Positions 1 to 12,600 of a DNA stretch of 64,000 bases are shown here, piece by piece. Numbering within the stretch: position 1 is the stretch's first letter; each line of letters begins with the position of its first letter. The notes below the pieces were generated by a model, which worked only from the letters and a program-made list of their open reading frames with translations, was not told the DNA's origin and did no database searches. The translations under genes were made by a program, and so were the position numbers. This DNA comes from Manduca sexta (lineage: Eukaryota; Arthropoda; Insecta; Lepidoptera; Sphingidae): positions 5,127,556 to 5,191,555 of the forward strand of contig NC_051116.1 in NCBI RefSeq assembly GCF_014839805.1. The letters run 5' to 3'.

Positions 1-313
1 GAAATTCAGTTTAGATGAGAAGTTCCTACTCTATTGTAATTTTGAAATAAAAATATTTTACGGAGTTTATTGCGGTTTTTTATATTATGAGTAGTATTTT
101 GTAGATTAAATATCAAACATACATTTCTATATCTCAATCCAATATAAGAAAATTATGATGAAAAGAAGCACAAAAAATACCTAGTTTTAACGTATTCCCA
201 CTTACTTTAAACAATGATCCTGCTAAAAGTTTCAAATACCCCGCATATTTAGTTTGAATATGATAAAATCAAATAATACTAAAGAAAATTATAAAATAAA
301 TACTCTGTTTCAG

Positions 314-3300
314 ATATTAGTAAAATCAGCACAAATGTTGTACAAAAGGCTACACATACCTGAAATGTCGTATCCAGACGTCGCCGAGGCTTCGTTAGAA
401 GTGGGACCGTTCCCAAAATTAAGAAAATACAGCAAATGGTTCAGGTAAGTTATTTTAAAAAGTATTTTTGTAACACTCCACTAACAAGGTAAATGCTAAT
501 TAGTAGCCTAGTTGGGCGTGGAACGGACTGCTGAGACGAATGACCGCAGGTTCAAATCCCAAGGGCTCTGACTTTTCTAAAAAATCATGTGTGTATTCTT
601 TGTGAATTTATCGTTCGCTTTAACGGTGAAGGAAAACATCGTGAGGAAACCTGCACATCTGAGAAGTTCTCTATAGGAATTTCGAAGGTGTGTGAAGTCT
701 GCCAATCCGCACTAGGCCAGCGTGGTGGACTAAGGCCTAATCCCTCTTAGTAGTAGAGGAGGACCGTGCTCAGCAGCGGGCTAGTATATAATACAGGGCT
801 GATATTATTATTATTATTAATCGGTTCAAAAAAATGAATTACGTAAAATAACGTAAAATGCACATGTACAGGAAGGCAATTGCTATTGTAGATCATTTAG
901 ATACTTGCCTCTTTTGAATTATGTGGAGTTTGATTGAGTGTTTTTTTGCAATTTTCAAATTGTAATATTGTTATTCTTTTCTATATATGTATTATCTATT
1001 AGTGGAAACTGTCTTGAATTAAGAACCTTATTTTACATTCATTTATTTTTAGTCATAATTTATTGTTTTGTTTCCCAAATAAATGAATACTGTTTCTGAT
1101 GCAAATTAGTGTAATTTATATTTTCGAAATTCTTAGGCATGACAAATTCTCAGACATGATCCTTCTCGTCGTTTTTCTTCACCGTCAACGCCAGTGATAA
1201 TTGACAAATAATTTACACATTACAATCATAATTCGGAGATATCAGTATTCAGTATATCTTTAACGATATATATCACCATGTCATCTGTCCAAAAGTTAAA
1301 AGGTTCTATAAAAAAGATAACAATTAATCATTCAAATTCCAGATACGCGGTCGATATAACTATATGCATAGACCTATTCGGAGCTTGTTGTGTCTACCAG
1401 ATCATAATAGCGAAGACCATTAAACAATTAGCAATGAACAGCACTGAAGTCCCTGCGGAAGATCTGAATTACCTCAGGCTTTATATTTTCGCCCTCTTGG
1501 TGCCCATATTGCTGTTATGCATGATCACAACTTTGAAGTATTTGGCACCTTTCACCTTGATTGCTGATGTGTTTATTGGTATGTTTTTTATTTACTTTGA
1601 ATGACGAGACGAGCTTGCCATTCGCCTGATGGTAAGCGATACGACCGCCCATAAACAGTATAACGATCATCCAACACCTTGAATTGCAGAGTATTGTTTG
1701 GTATTCCACTACACTCGCCATATTATGTCCAGTAGTTACGCAGGTTACAATGTCCTTCAAACCGGAACATAACAGTGACTAAACACTGCTGCTTGGCGGC
1801 AGAAATAGACTTGCTTCTTAGTACATAACAAATTAAAGCTATTACTTTGTCTACTGCAACTGATGATGAAACAAGCATACCGCTTGCCTGATGTTAAGTG
1901 AAACGCCCTCTCAAAAACAGAAGCACCATCCAATCCTCCCAAATTATAGTATAACAAACAAGACACAAAGGTCCAACTTTAATTGTGATGATCGCGTGAT
2001 GACGAGTCACGTGTTAGTTTCTCGACCAATCACAATGAAACAATAGACTCTCGTATCATATTTTTGCAACTTTCTAAGGGTTTTGAATTAGGAATGTATT
2101 AAATTCTTTTATGCTTGAAAGTGAATGATATCAATTAATCCATTGTATATTAAAGACAGTAGTATTCGTGGAGATCAGTACTTGGTATCACAGAAATGCG
2201 GGTCAATTTAGATCCCACTTTAAAATTTTGGTGAGAGGGTTTAAAATCGCTAAACTATTTATAAATTTGACATTACATGTGACATATTTAACAGAGTCCA
2301 ATACTTACAATGAGTTACTCATTGCGTTTATTATTAGGTAATTGGGCTAATTTGTTAGAATATTAAGAATAATAGTTCGGAAGGAAGTAAGACATTGTGT
2401 CGTAAACTTAATGACCGTAGACTTACATTACCCTGTATAGATTAATATTTATCGCTTATTAAGCCTACTTACATAACATAGAACATATTAGATTGCCTCG
2501 GCGATGTAGTTATATAACATTCGCAATACAGCCATAGTCCTGAGATCCCGTGGCAGAATCCCGTGTTGGGCATATTTTGAATTATAAATTCCAAACTCCA
2601 GATTGATATTGAGCCGAAAAATCTAACATTACTTCATCCGACTCGGGAATTTAACCCGAAATTTCAATTCGGCAGTCCTATTACAATACCGACATCAATC
2701 TAGTGAGACACTCGAGCGTGATTATTTTTGTTACGGACTCTGAAAAGTGACATCAGTTCACCTGATGATAAATGAAGTGTAGATAGAGCTTCGACTGACT
2801 GAAGATGATTTCCCCTGATGAATTATACCTGCCTTTTAATTATTTTTTTATTGCTTTGAATGATGAGATGAACTTGACGTTCGCCTGAGGGTAAGCGATA
2901 CATAAGTAGAAACACCACCCAACACCTTGAATTACAAAGTATTGTTTGGTATTCCATTGTGCTCGCCATCCTAAGACATGAGATGTTAAGTCTTATTATG
3001 TTCAATAGTTACACTTGCTACAATGTTCTTCAAACCGGATTACAACAGTGACTACACACTGCTGCTTGACGGCCGAAATAGATATTGCGGTGGTACCTAC
3101 CCAGGCGGACGTTCACATATGAGAGACCTACCACCAGTATAGCTACACATGCTGATCTCACAACGCTACCTTACGTGGAGCTCTGTGTCTATTTTACACC
3201 TGGACAATGGTCGCTATTTGGGCGGATACATATCACCTAGTATCTATTCAATTCAATTTATTGCTCTCCACAATTGTTAAAATATTTACAAATAAGGAAA

Positions 3301-5658
3301 GTACATAATCGTGGGCCCTGCAGGGCACGGCAAGATAGACCAGAAGGAGAAACTTTTCCTTCAATAAAAAGTGTTGTTCGAAGGAATTATTAATTTGTTT
3401 CTTCTTAAACTACTAATCTAAAAATTATTTAATAAAAAAGCAATGTTTTGTAGTAAGTAAGTAAATAGTGTAACAAATATATTATTATGACATGCATTTA
3501 GATTTAATGTAATTGTATTTTTGTTTTAAACATTAGCTGATTCATAATTCTTTTTTAAGTATGAAGTCAAAGTTAGAATTATAGTTCATACGAATAAATC
3601 AGTTATGGAGTAATAGCATTTTTCATACAGTAATGATTTTAGTTTATATACAAATAAATTATTTTTGGGTTCTTCAGTTATTGTTTTAGGTAGTTTATTG
3701 TATACTTTTATTGCTGTAACGTAATCTATCTTAACGTATCTAGATAGATATCTACTCTAATTTCAGTGGCCTGCGTCATAGCAACAGTATACTACAGTCT
3801 TCGCGAAGCTCCAAACATCTCCGAAGTGCCATCATGGAAAGGAGTGATAGGGTTCTTCGAGTTTTGCGGTATTGTGGTGTTCAGTATGGAAGGGATTGGA
3901 GTATCGCTACCAATTGAGAATAATATGAAGGATCCTAAGAAATTCCCTTTGGTGTTATGTGGGGGTAGGTAATAATAATTTCTTACTAGTTGACCCGACA
4001 GGCGTTGTCCCGTCTTAACTATGAATTTGCAGCGGCATTCTGTCAATCGCACAGTTATTTCAATCAATTGACAGTTATATAAAATAAATATTTTCGTTAA
4101 AGTTTCTTAAATTTTCTAATTTTCCGCGCAATTTTTTGAATTTTTTCTTTCATAAGAACCTTCTCCTGACAATAACAAATACAACAACAAAAAAATAGTG
4201 AAATCGGTCCAGCCGTTCACGCGTGATGACGTGACCAAGGGAAATAGGGTTTCTTTTTTATATATATAGATTACCCTTCGACAGACGACAAAATTATGCC
4301 AGCTTGTTGGAACCTGATATACACAGGCTGATCCCGGAACGCGACACACTTACGAGGACTACTATGGCGGGTTTTAACACCTTGTGTACGGTGGTCGCTA
4401 TCCAGGCGGACATAAAATATATCCTACCACCAGCAAAATCCAATCTTTACGCATTATTGAATTTTACGACTTCAAAATCTCAAACATTTTCACGTCACAT
4501 ATCGTACAAACGTTATACGAAAACTAAGTACATTTTCCTTATCATTATATTGTTTGCAGGCATGTCCGTGGTTGTATCATTTCTGATTCTTGTGGGATTC
4601 TTCGGATACTGGGGTTTTGGAGAAAATTCTCGATCACCAGTCACGTTGAACTTCCCTCCAGATGTGTAAGTACTAATATTTGTTTCTATACGCGCTCAGC
4701 AAAGTGCCCCCACTGCTTCTGATGATAAGCGAAGTAGGGTCTAAAAGAGTGTCGAGTGACGAGAGATGATTACCCCTCGATAGTCGACACAATTATGCCG
4801 GCGTGTTGGAACCGAATATACACAGGCTGATCACGCAACGATAACGACACATTAATAGTGATGAGATTTTGAATTATCTGATATTTCTTTCAGATTCCCA
4901 ACAATCCTCAAGTGCCTAATGGCAGTGATGATATTCGTGACGTTCGCCCTAAACTTCTGGGCTCCGTTCAACCTGGTGTGGCACTACGTGTCTAGGAAGC
5001 ATGATCCCAAACGCTACTGGCTGTGGGAGAGGGTGTACAGAGCTATATTTATTGTTGTCATCACGGCTATAGCGATTGCCTTCCCGAATATTGGTAACTT
5101 GATGGGTTTGGTGAGTTTTCCGTAAGATTTAATAATTCTCGATATTATTATTCATCTTTTGGAGATTTGAATCGTGATCAATTCATACTACACCACTTTT
5201 AATGAACCTGTCATCATATACTCCAATTATTGGTCTGTCGCTCAACGTCCAAAAAATATTAATTAAATAAACGTTAGAAACACATCATAAAATTCTAGTT
5301 TAGCTTCTGCTTTTCGTACATGTAACTTCTTACCAACTGAACACCTCGTTAAGGACTGATGATGAATTTTATAGTTTATTTATTACCACTAAAACCATCA
5401 TTATAACATCAGAATTTCCTGGAAATGTTACAATCCCATTGAGTGAATTTATTTTTATTCCAGCTCGGAGCTTTCTGTCTATCCAACATGGGCTTCATAT
5501 TCCCAGCGATCATCGAACTTCTGGTGGTCTGGGAGAACCCAGGACTTGGCAGATACAAATGGCGATTATGGAAAAATGTATTCGTTCTTATTGTAGGCGT
5601 GTTATTATTTGTAGCAGGGACCTATTCTAATGCTAAGGGATTAATAGCAAATTTATAA
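314..5658 (+). CDS. SLC36-like proton-coupled amino acid transporter, 3' part (six exons; 5' end outside window)
   Basis: Exons by splice sites and phase are 314-444, 1343-1578, 3767-3964, 4560-4665, 4894-5110 and 5464-5658 (stop TAA). They join to 1083 nt, about 360 residues, without a frameshift. The translation opens with ILVKSAQMLYKR, the loop after the first membrane spans, and continues with repeated hydrophobic segments. PIENNMKDPKKFP in exon 3767-3964 and FWAPFNLVWHY in exon 4894-5110 are typical of insect SLC36/PAT (AAAP superfamily) transporters. These move small neutral amino acids with protons across the plasma or lysosomal membrane. The N-terminus and first span lie before the window. 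The neighbouring minus-strand gene is a paralogue with the same exon lengths. Substrate and subcellular site cannot be read from the sequence. Confidence is high for family, moderate for exact exon edges. Confidence 0.9.
497..822 (+). repeat. tRNA-derived SINE family A
   Basis: A box TAGCCTAGTTGGG and B box GGTTCAAATCCC lie at the head. The body contains AACGGTGAAGGAAAACATCG and GCACTAGGCCAGCGTGGTGG. The tail is CAGGGCTGATATTATTATT. It lies in a transporter intron. Confidence 0.8.
1588..1815 (+). repeat. Interspersed repeat family B
   Basis: Begins TTTGAATGACGAGACGAGCT and contains GCCTGATGGTAAGCGATACG and TGCTGCTTGGCGGCAGAAAT. Lies in transporter intron 2. A related degraded fragment follows at about 1868-1965. 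Confidence 0.7.
2850..3145 (+). repeat. Interspersed repeat family B, near full length
   Basis: Runs from TTGCTTTGAATGATGAGATG through TTGCGGTGGTACCTACCCAG to AGAGACCTACCACCAGTAT. Confidence 0.72.
3987..4270 (+). repeat. Interspersed repeat family D
   Basis: Starts ACTAGTTGACCCGACAGGCG; contains CTGTCAATCGCACAGTTATT and TTCCGCGCAATTTTTTGAAT; ends AATAGGGTTTCTTTTTTATATATATAGAT. About 285 bp; class unknown. Confidence 0.68.
4271..4440 (+). repeat. Interspersed repeat family E
   Basis: CCTTCGACAGACGACAAAAT, CCGGAACGCGACACACTTAC and TTTTAACACCTTGTGTACGG. Directly follows a family D copy. Confidence 0.6.
4705..4862 (+). repeat. Family E, 5' part
   Basis: CTGATGATAAGCGAAGTAGG, CCTCGATAGTCGACACAATT and ATACACAGGCTGATCACG. 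Confidence 0.55.
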
Positions 5659-5703
5659 ATTGTATTTTATATTTTTTGTTTTAATTCAAATGAGTTATGA
5701 TTT

Positions 5704-6000
5704 CAGCCCTGTATTACATACTGTCCTACTGATGGGCATGGGCCTTCTCTATTATCGATAGGGATAAGGACTTAGTCCACCACGCTGGTCTAGTGCGCAT
5801 TGGTAGACTTCACACACCCTCAAAATTTTTGTTTCTCAGGTATACAGGTTTCCGCATGATGTTATCATTCACCGTTCGGGCAACTGATAATCTCAAAGAA
5901 TACACACATAACTTTAGAAAGATTAGTGTCCTTGGGTTTGAACATGCAGACATTCGTCTTGGCTGCCTGTTCCACTTCTAACTAGGCTATCACCGCGAGT
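5704..6000 (-). repeat. tRNA-derived SINE family A
   Basis: Reverse orientation: starts CAGCCCTGTATTACATACTG and ends in the complement of the A box (CTAGGCTATCACCGC). Immediately follows the transporter gene. Confidence 0.78.
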
Positions 6001-6055
6001 GCATGAATTATATTTAATTTTTTCTCTTTTAAAGGCCAAGAACGATAGGTTTGTA

Positions 6056-6236
6056 ACCAACGGTGAAGGAAAACATAGTAAAGAAATCTATATACCTAAA
6101 AGTTTTCCATAATAATTCTAAATGTGTGTGAAGTCTGCCAATCCGCACTAAGCCATCGAAACGAATTAAGGCCTAAATTCTCCAGTAGTAGAGAATGCCT
6201 GTGCCCAGTAGTGGGACAGAATATAATACAAGACTA
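6056..6236 (+). repeat. SINE family A, 5'-truncated
   Basis: Carries AACGGTGAAGGAAAACATAG and GTGTGAAGTCTGCCAATCCG but lacks the tRNA-like head. Confidence 0.65.
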
Positions 6237-6239
6237 TAT

Positions 6240-7816
6240 AATCTCTCCCACTCGTACATTAATAGCTAAGCATTTACATTTAAAAAGCAGCTACAAATAC
6301 AAAAAACATTTGATTAAATATTTCAAGAACTCAACAACTACCACATAATTTCAAATGTCTACCCAAATGAGATTAACAAATTAACTTATTGACTTAGTTC
6401 TGTCGCTCTAACCCAAGAAATGTAACCTCAATTAACGATGGTGTGAACGAACCATCCAATTAATAAGTAAATACTGTCCAAACTCCAAAGTTAACTTTAA
6501 ATACACATTTGTTTCCACCTTATAATAGCTTCAAATAGATATTATTGCTGCCACCGTTTATTTATCGGTGATTTTGCCAATGTCAAGTATGTAGCGGATA
6601 AGAAGAGACGAAAAAATTCGGTAATAAAAAACTCCATTTAAAAAAATGGCTTAACAAATCAAAAGAAAATTATAGTTCCTACGTACACCGACACAACATG
6701 TTATTTTTTCAAAAGACAGCTATTTGTAGTTTCGCGTAGTGTACGCAAAGGTCCAATTGGGATAATTTTGAGTCTTAAGATTGTACGTGCTAATGGTATA
6801 TCTATACAGAATACTTTATTTAACGCTCTTTTTACAGTAATAATCATTATATTACCAAAAATAATAACAGAATACAATTTTAGACATTTTAGCCCGATGT
6901 CAATCGGCTAGGATAGCGGCGCGTAACAACTTATTGAATATAATATAGGGTCGTAAAATAAATACAACACTGTTTCGCTCTCAAGCGCGATATCTCATGA
7001 CATGCTGTCAAACTAACGTCGACATCTTAAGGTCGTTATTTAATAAACCCATGTTAACATCGACTCAAATGACATTCTTCCTGTTGGTCGTGTTCTTCAT
7101 TATTAAAGGTCGTGTCCCTGAAAGTCCTTACTGGCTGTTTATATAAGATCTTTCCATTTTGTTCGATTTTCGCCTTCTTTTAAGGCAATCGCAATAGACA
7201 GTCCAGTGAGGGCAGTCACTTGATCTATCTAACAGATAGGTGTTCGGCCGCGAGGTCTTTTTCCTTCTTGCCCACCACAAATAACTTGTCAAGGTTATCT
7301 GTCTGACGGGCAATATGTCCAAAATAACCAAGAATCCTTTGGCAACAGAATGACATATTAAGTCAAAATATACGACAAATTTGAAAGCTTGTTTTTGTTT
7401 ACAGCACTGACCTAGCTGAGATCAAGCTCTTAAATGGCAGCTTAAGCTTGGTTCACAAAATAGTTAATATTAAACGCCTACTTGAGATCGTACACAAAGT
7501 TGATACTGATTTATCAACATGGCCCTGAGTATAAATTAAAATTAGGCATGACGCAAACGCTTCAATTATACAGCATGTCAATAAAACGAACGTGAAATAT
7601 ACCAAACAAATTTATTAAAACTCCAACAATTATAATTATTAAAATAGGTCCACTTTTAACAAAAGTCTGTACAATATAGTAAATTTTAGTCAATCACATA
7701 AAATATTTATTATACGCAAAGTATACATCAAACGAGGTATCCACTAACAATTCTAACACAATATTCATAATAAACATTATTAAAATCATGTTCAAAATAA
7801 ATAACATTTCAAAATG
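6240..7816. other. Intergenic spacer between the convergent transporters
   Basis: AT-rich. About 7085-7340 looks repeat-derived (AAAGGTCGTGTCCCTGAAAG and a GC-richer block) but was not classified. The rest, including the paralogue's 3' flank, shows nothing recognisable. Confidence 0.5.
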
Positions 7817-9540
7817 TTAATAAAAGACCGTCAGCAACTCCATTATATTGACTAAGGACCCGCAGAAGAGTATAAATATACCTACCAAAATGAATACGAT
7901 GGACCGCCAGAGCTTCCAGTAGTATTGCCCAAAACCAGGTCTTTCCCAAATGACCAGCAAATTGATCACATTTGGCCAAATGAAAGCCATGTTTGACAAA
8001 CAGAAGGTGCCAAGCTGAAAGAATGGAATAAAGCTTTATGAATTAATAATAATAATTAATAAATAAACCTGTAAATAAAACAACACTGCAGCAATTACTT
8101 ATGGAATTGTTAAAAAACAAACTATGTAAGGTGTATGTTTTGTTGGCTGTTCAAATAAATAAATAAATAAATGAAAGAAATAAGGAAGGTAAATAATACA
8201 AAAGTAACGGTTAACTTATCGTATTAGGTTAAAAAAGACACACGCACACTCAAGGGGTAGGCATAGACGCAATTGGTGATAATGTAATAGGGGACGAGCC
8301 TATCGCCATATCCGGCACAAATTTTAGACTTCGGTCTGATACTGAGTAGAAAAACCCAAAATCGCTTTGCCCGACCCAGGTATCGAACCCGAGACCTCAG
8401 CACTGCAGTTGTACCGTAATACAACTTCAGCTAAATTAACTTAAATTACGAAGCGTACTTTCGCTCCCACACCCGGCACTGCAATTCCAGTAAGCGAGAG
8501 TTGACAGTGACCCCGGGGCTGTCTCGTGTGTGATGAAAGCCACCGCGGCTTTTGATTATTATGCCGGTGTAGAATATACAATGGTTAGGGACTCGGTCCA
8601 ATGCTCGGAAAGCCACCACGGGTTTTTGGTTGGTATGCTGGTGTAGAATGTACAGGGGTTAGCGACTCGGTCCAATGCTCGCTCGGATGCTATACTCCTG
8701 AGTGTCGACATTGGGCCGTATGACCGGGGAAACTAACAAAACCGTTCCACTCATCCGCCAAGTAATGGTACCGATAATGCGTTTTTGCCCGCCAATAAAA
8801 TGGATTGACTAACACTTTATGACACCGTGCGGTGATGCTCGGCAAAATTCAGAGCATAATTAGTCTTAGCGCGTAACAAAATCAATCAATTAAAATAAAC
8901 TATTTTTACTAATTTTAACGCCGTCTTCGATATTATAATTTTCGAAGACTGCCGCCTTCATCGTCACATGGGCATGAAGTCGTCAGCAAAGTCAAAGTTA
9001 CAACATACCTACATTTTGCAATAAAAACAAAAGAAAATAACATGAAACTTACGAATCCCATCAAAGCGTTGATATTAGGAAAAATGATTGCAACAATTCC
9101 AATAATTATCACGAATATCGCCCTATACAACAGCTCCCACAAGACAATCCTCTCTGGAGAGTGACGTTTCTTCAAATAGTGGAAGACCAGGTTGAACGGG
9201 GGCCAGAAGTTCAAAGCATGAGTTATATAAATCATTATAATGACAGCATACTTGAAGATCAACGCGACTCTGTAAAAACACGTTGGTAATTAAACATGGG
9301 TAAATGAAAATCAATTATTGCAAATATAACATTTCTTATGTTTACGCGAATTTTAGACATTAAAATTAAACTATTTTGCGGATTTTAGCGCGGTTTTAAT
9401 ATTTTAGTTTTCTCCCGACTTTTCGAAGACTTTGCAGCCTCCATGGTTACGGGGGGGACCATGGCAAAAATAGTTTAAGTTTAAAATATAACATTACTAG
9501 GTTTTGCTCACGGCTTCGCCCGCGTAAAGATTTATAGGAT

Positions 9541-9618
<78 letters not shown>

Positions 9619-12600
9619 CCTATAACCTTCCTAGGGTTTTAAACTATCTTCATACCAACCGTGTGATTCATAATACTTACACAGTCATAGGGAAGTTCAC
9701 GGTGATAGGTGCTTCGGATTTCTCCAAGAATCCCGCGTAGCCGAAGAATGATACCAAAAACGTGCAGATAACTATAAGTGACATGCCTGTAAAGATAATA
9801 ATATAAGTAATGGAAATCAAACAAAAATACAATCGTCACTCAAAGTAGTGTTTCATATCGATAGTCTGCTATCGATACATAATCGATTATCTATCGATAG
9901 TTAAGGTAAAAGCAATGGTATCGATATTTTTGTCACGATGCAATCGACAGTACAATGGATATCCTGAATTTAGATGTTTTGTATTTGTATATATTTAGTT
10001 GGTGCCAAATAAATATTTTATTTATTTATTAACGCGGCCCTAAGGATTCTAAAAACAAATTCTATTGATACCTCAAATGATTTACTTTCGTAGCGCTGTC
10101 ACCAGCCTAGTTTACCACAAAGCTAATCAATAAATATATCCGATTCGACAATATTTGGAGATGTTTCGCAAAATTGTTTATCCAAATCCGCTTACGCGGT
10201 GGCAACTTGCCTACAGAAATCAGCCATTTTTTATTGATGTTGAATGTTTCATAATGTTTGGATAGAAAGATCACATTTTTTAGATTTATTTCACAGATTT
10301 TTTATTTATTTAATTATTTATAAACCCACACTCCAACTTCTCTGTAGAAATAATTTCACTCTATGGTTGTCTGGAAGAGATCGCTCTTAGCGATAAGACC
10401 GCCTATTGTTGCACTTGTTATAGTTATTTTGTTTATAGGTTTTATTTTTTCTTTTACTTATGTTGGTGTTCAATAAAGAATTATCTATCTATCTATCTAT
10501 TGTATGCAATGCAATGGCGAAGGGTTTATATAACCCAATTCCTATCTTACCTTTTGTAACTTATATAGAATGTAATTATCATTTTAATTTGCAGACTGCA
10601 CTTATGTATATTAGCACCTATATGTTATGTCGGGTTCCCCTTCAGAATATTTCGCCATTCGCCACTGAATTGCAATCATCATCATCAGCCCTGTATTATA
10701 TACTATCCCACTGCTGGGCACGGGCCTCCTCTACTACTGAGAGGGATAAGGTCTTAGTCCACCACGCTGGCCTAGTGCGGATTGACTTATACTTCATTAG
10801 ACTTATCTTTATTAGACTTCACACACCCTCAAAATTCCTGTGGAGGACTTCTCAGGTATGCAGGTTTCCTCACAATGTTTTCCTTCACCGTTAAAGCAAG
10901 CGATAATTCACAAAGAATACACACATAATGTTTTTTATAAAACTCATAGGTGTGTGCCCTTGGGATTTGAACCTACGGACATTCGTCTCGGTAGTCAGTT
11001 CCACACCCAACTAGGCTATCGCCACTTTTTTGATTTGCAATATTATTTTAAAATAAAAACGCGTAAATACGTGACGTAATCTTCGATAGGTACGCTAAAA
11101 TTGAATTGAAGTTTATTGTCTAAGGAGATTCCTAAACATTTTTTTCTCATAAACCAATCTCAATTCTTTTTTGAATTCGGTGGACCCCCTGCAGCAAAAT
11201 TTCTACCATGTTCTTCAAAATATGCAAGTTTTTAAATGTAACAGTCACTGACCTACTTAAAATATTATCTGCCTACATTGATAGGTGAAGTATAGGCAAC
11301 ATTTTAGTTCATTACTATCAAAACCATGCAGCCCTCATGGTCACAGGGCGACTGAGGTGTTGGTCCTCCGAAACGACAACGTTACAATAGTTATCTACAT
11401 TTTACAATAATTATTATACACTAGTTGACCCGACGTTGTCCCGTCTTAACTATTCATTTGCAGCGCACATTCTGTCAATCGCTGACAGTTATTTCAAACA
11501 ATTGACAGTTACATAAAGATAATATTTTCGTTAAGTTTTCTTAAATTTTCTAATTTTCCGCGTAATTTTTTGAATTGTTTTCTTTCATAAGAATACTGAA
11601 CCTGATAATAACAAACACAACAACAAAATAATTAATGAAATCGGTCCAGCCGTTCACGCGTGATGGCGTGACCAAGGGAAATAGGGATTTATTTATATAT
11701 ATATAGATTTCTTATTTTTTTTTAATATTATAATTATAAAATCTGGCTATTTATTATTTTATAAATGCAAATTAATTACCTACCAGAAAAAATAAACCAA
11801 ACCGTAATACTTGCCAATGGTCAACGCTAGAGGGAATTTCTTCGGCTCCCTCATATTATTCTCGATAGGTATAACGACTCCTGCGCAGGACATGCTGAAG
11901 ACAGTCATGCCGACGAATTCCAAGTAGTGGTAAAGCGAAGTGTGCCCCACCAAGTTCTCAAAATTTGGATTGTATTCGAAAGCGTAGTAAATCGCCATTA
12001 TGATGCAAAACACTGAAAGTATTGATAGTTTTTGGGTTTTATAATTACTAGTTTTTGCGGGGTGAGCTACGTTAAATTTCTTTACCAGTTTAATCTCACT
12101 ATGCACTTTTCAGAATCAAAAGCATTTGATGTGCTAATATTGACAAGAGATGATTACCCCTCGACAGTTGACACAATTATGCCGGCCTGTTGGAACGCGA
12201 CAAACACAGGCTAACCTCGGAACGCGACATAGTGGGCCACTATGGCTGGTAACTCATATATATGATATAAAATATATCCAACCTCCAGCAAATAGACCAA
12301 CAACAGATACTTACCAATTGTCATGTTAGCAGCAAGAGAAAATGGCGCCAACCACTTCAGATGCAGTATTAAACATATACATATAATTGGTACTATCATG
12401 CATGCCATGTACACCCTCAAACTAGGATAACCTGAAAATGTTTTTTTTTATTATCACTTATTATTAAAACCGCAATTACGTTGGTCTTGAGTCATTAGAA
12501 CGTGCTGTTTTAAAGTACCTGATATGTTTTTTTTAAATCTCCCACCTATACTGTCTAATTGTTGGTGAACTACGATTGGAAAACAAAGGAAAGAATATGA

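Noticed and set aside
11785..11812. A normal GT donor (AA|GTATTA) for the transporter exon 11815-12012
   Set aside because: Using it shifts frame and meets a stop in the next exon (TTA TAG), whereas the GC donor G|GCAAGT matches the paralogue's phase exactly.
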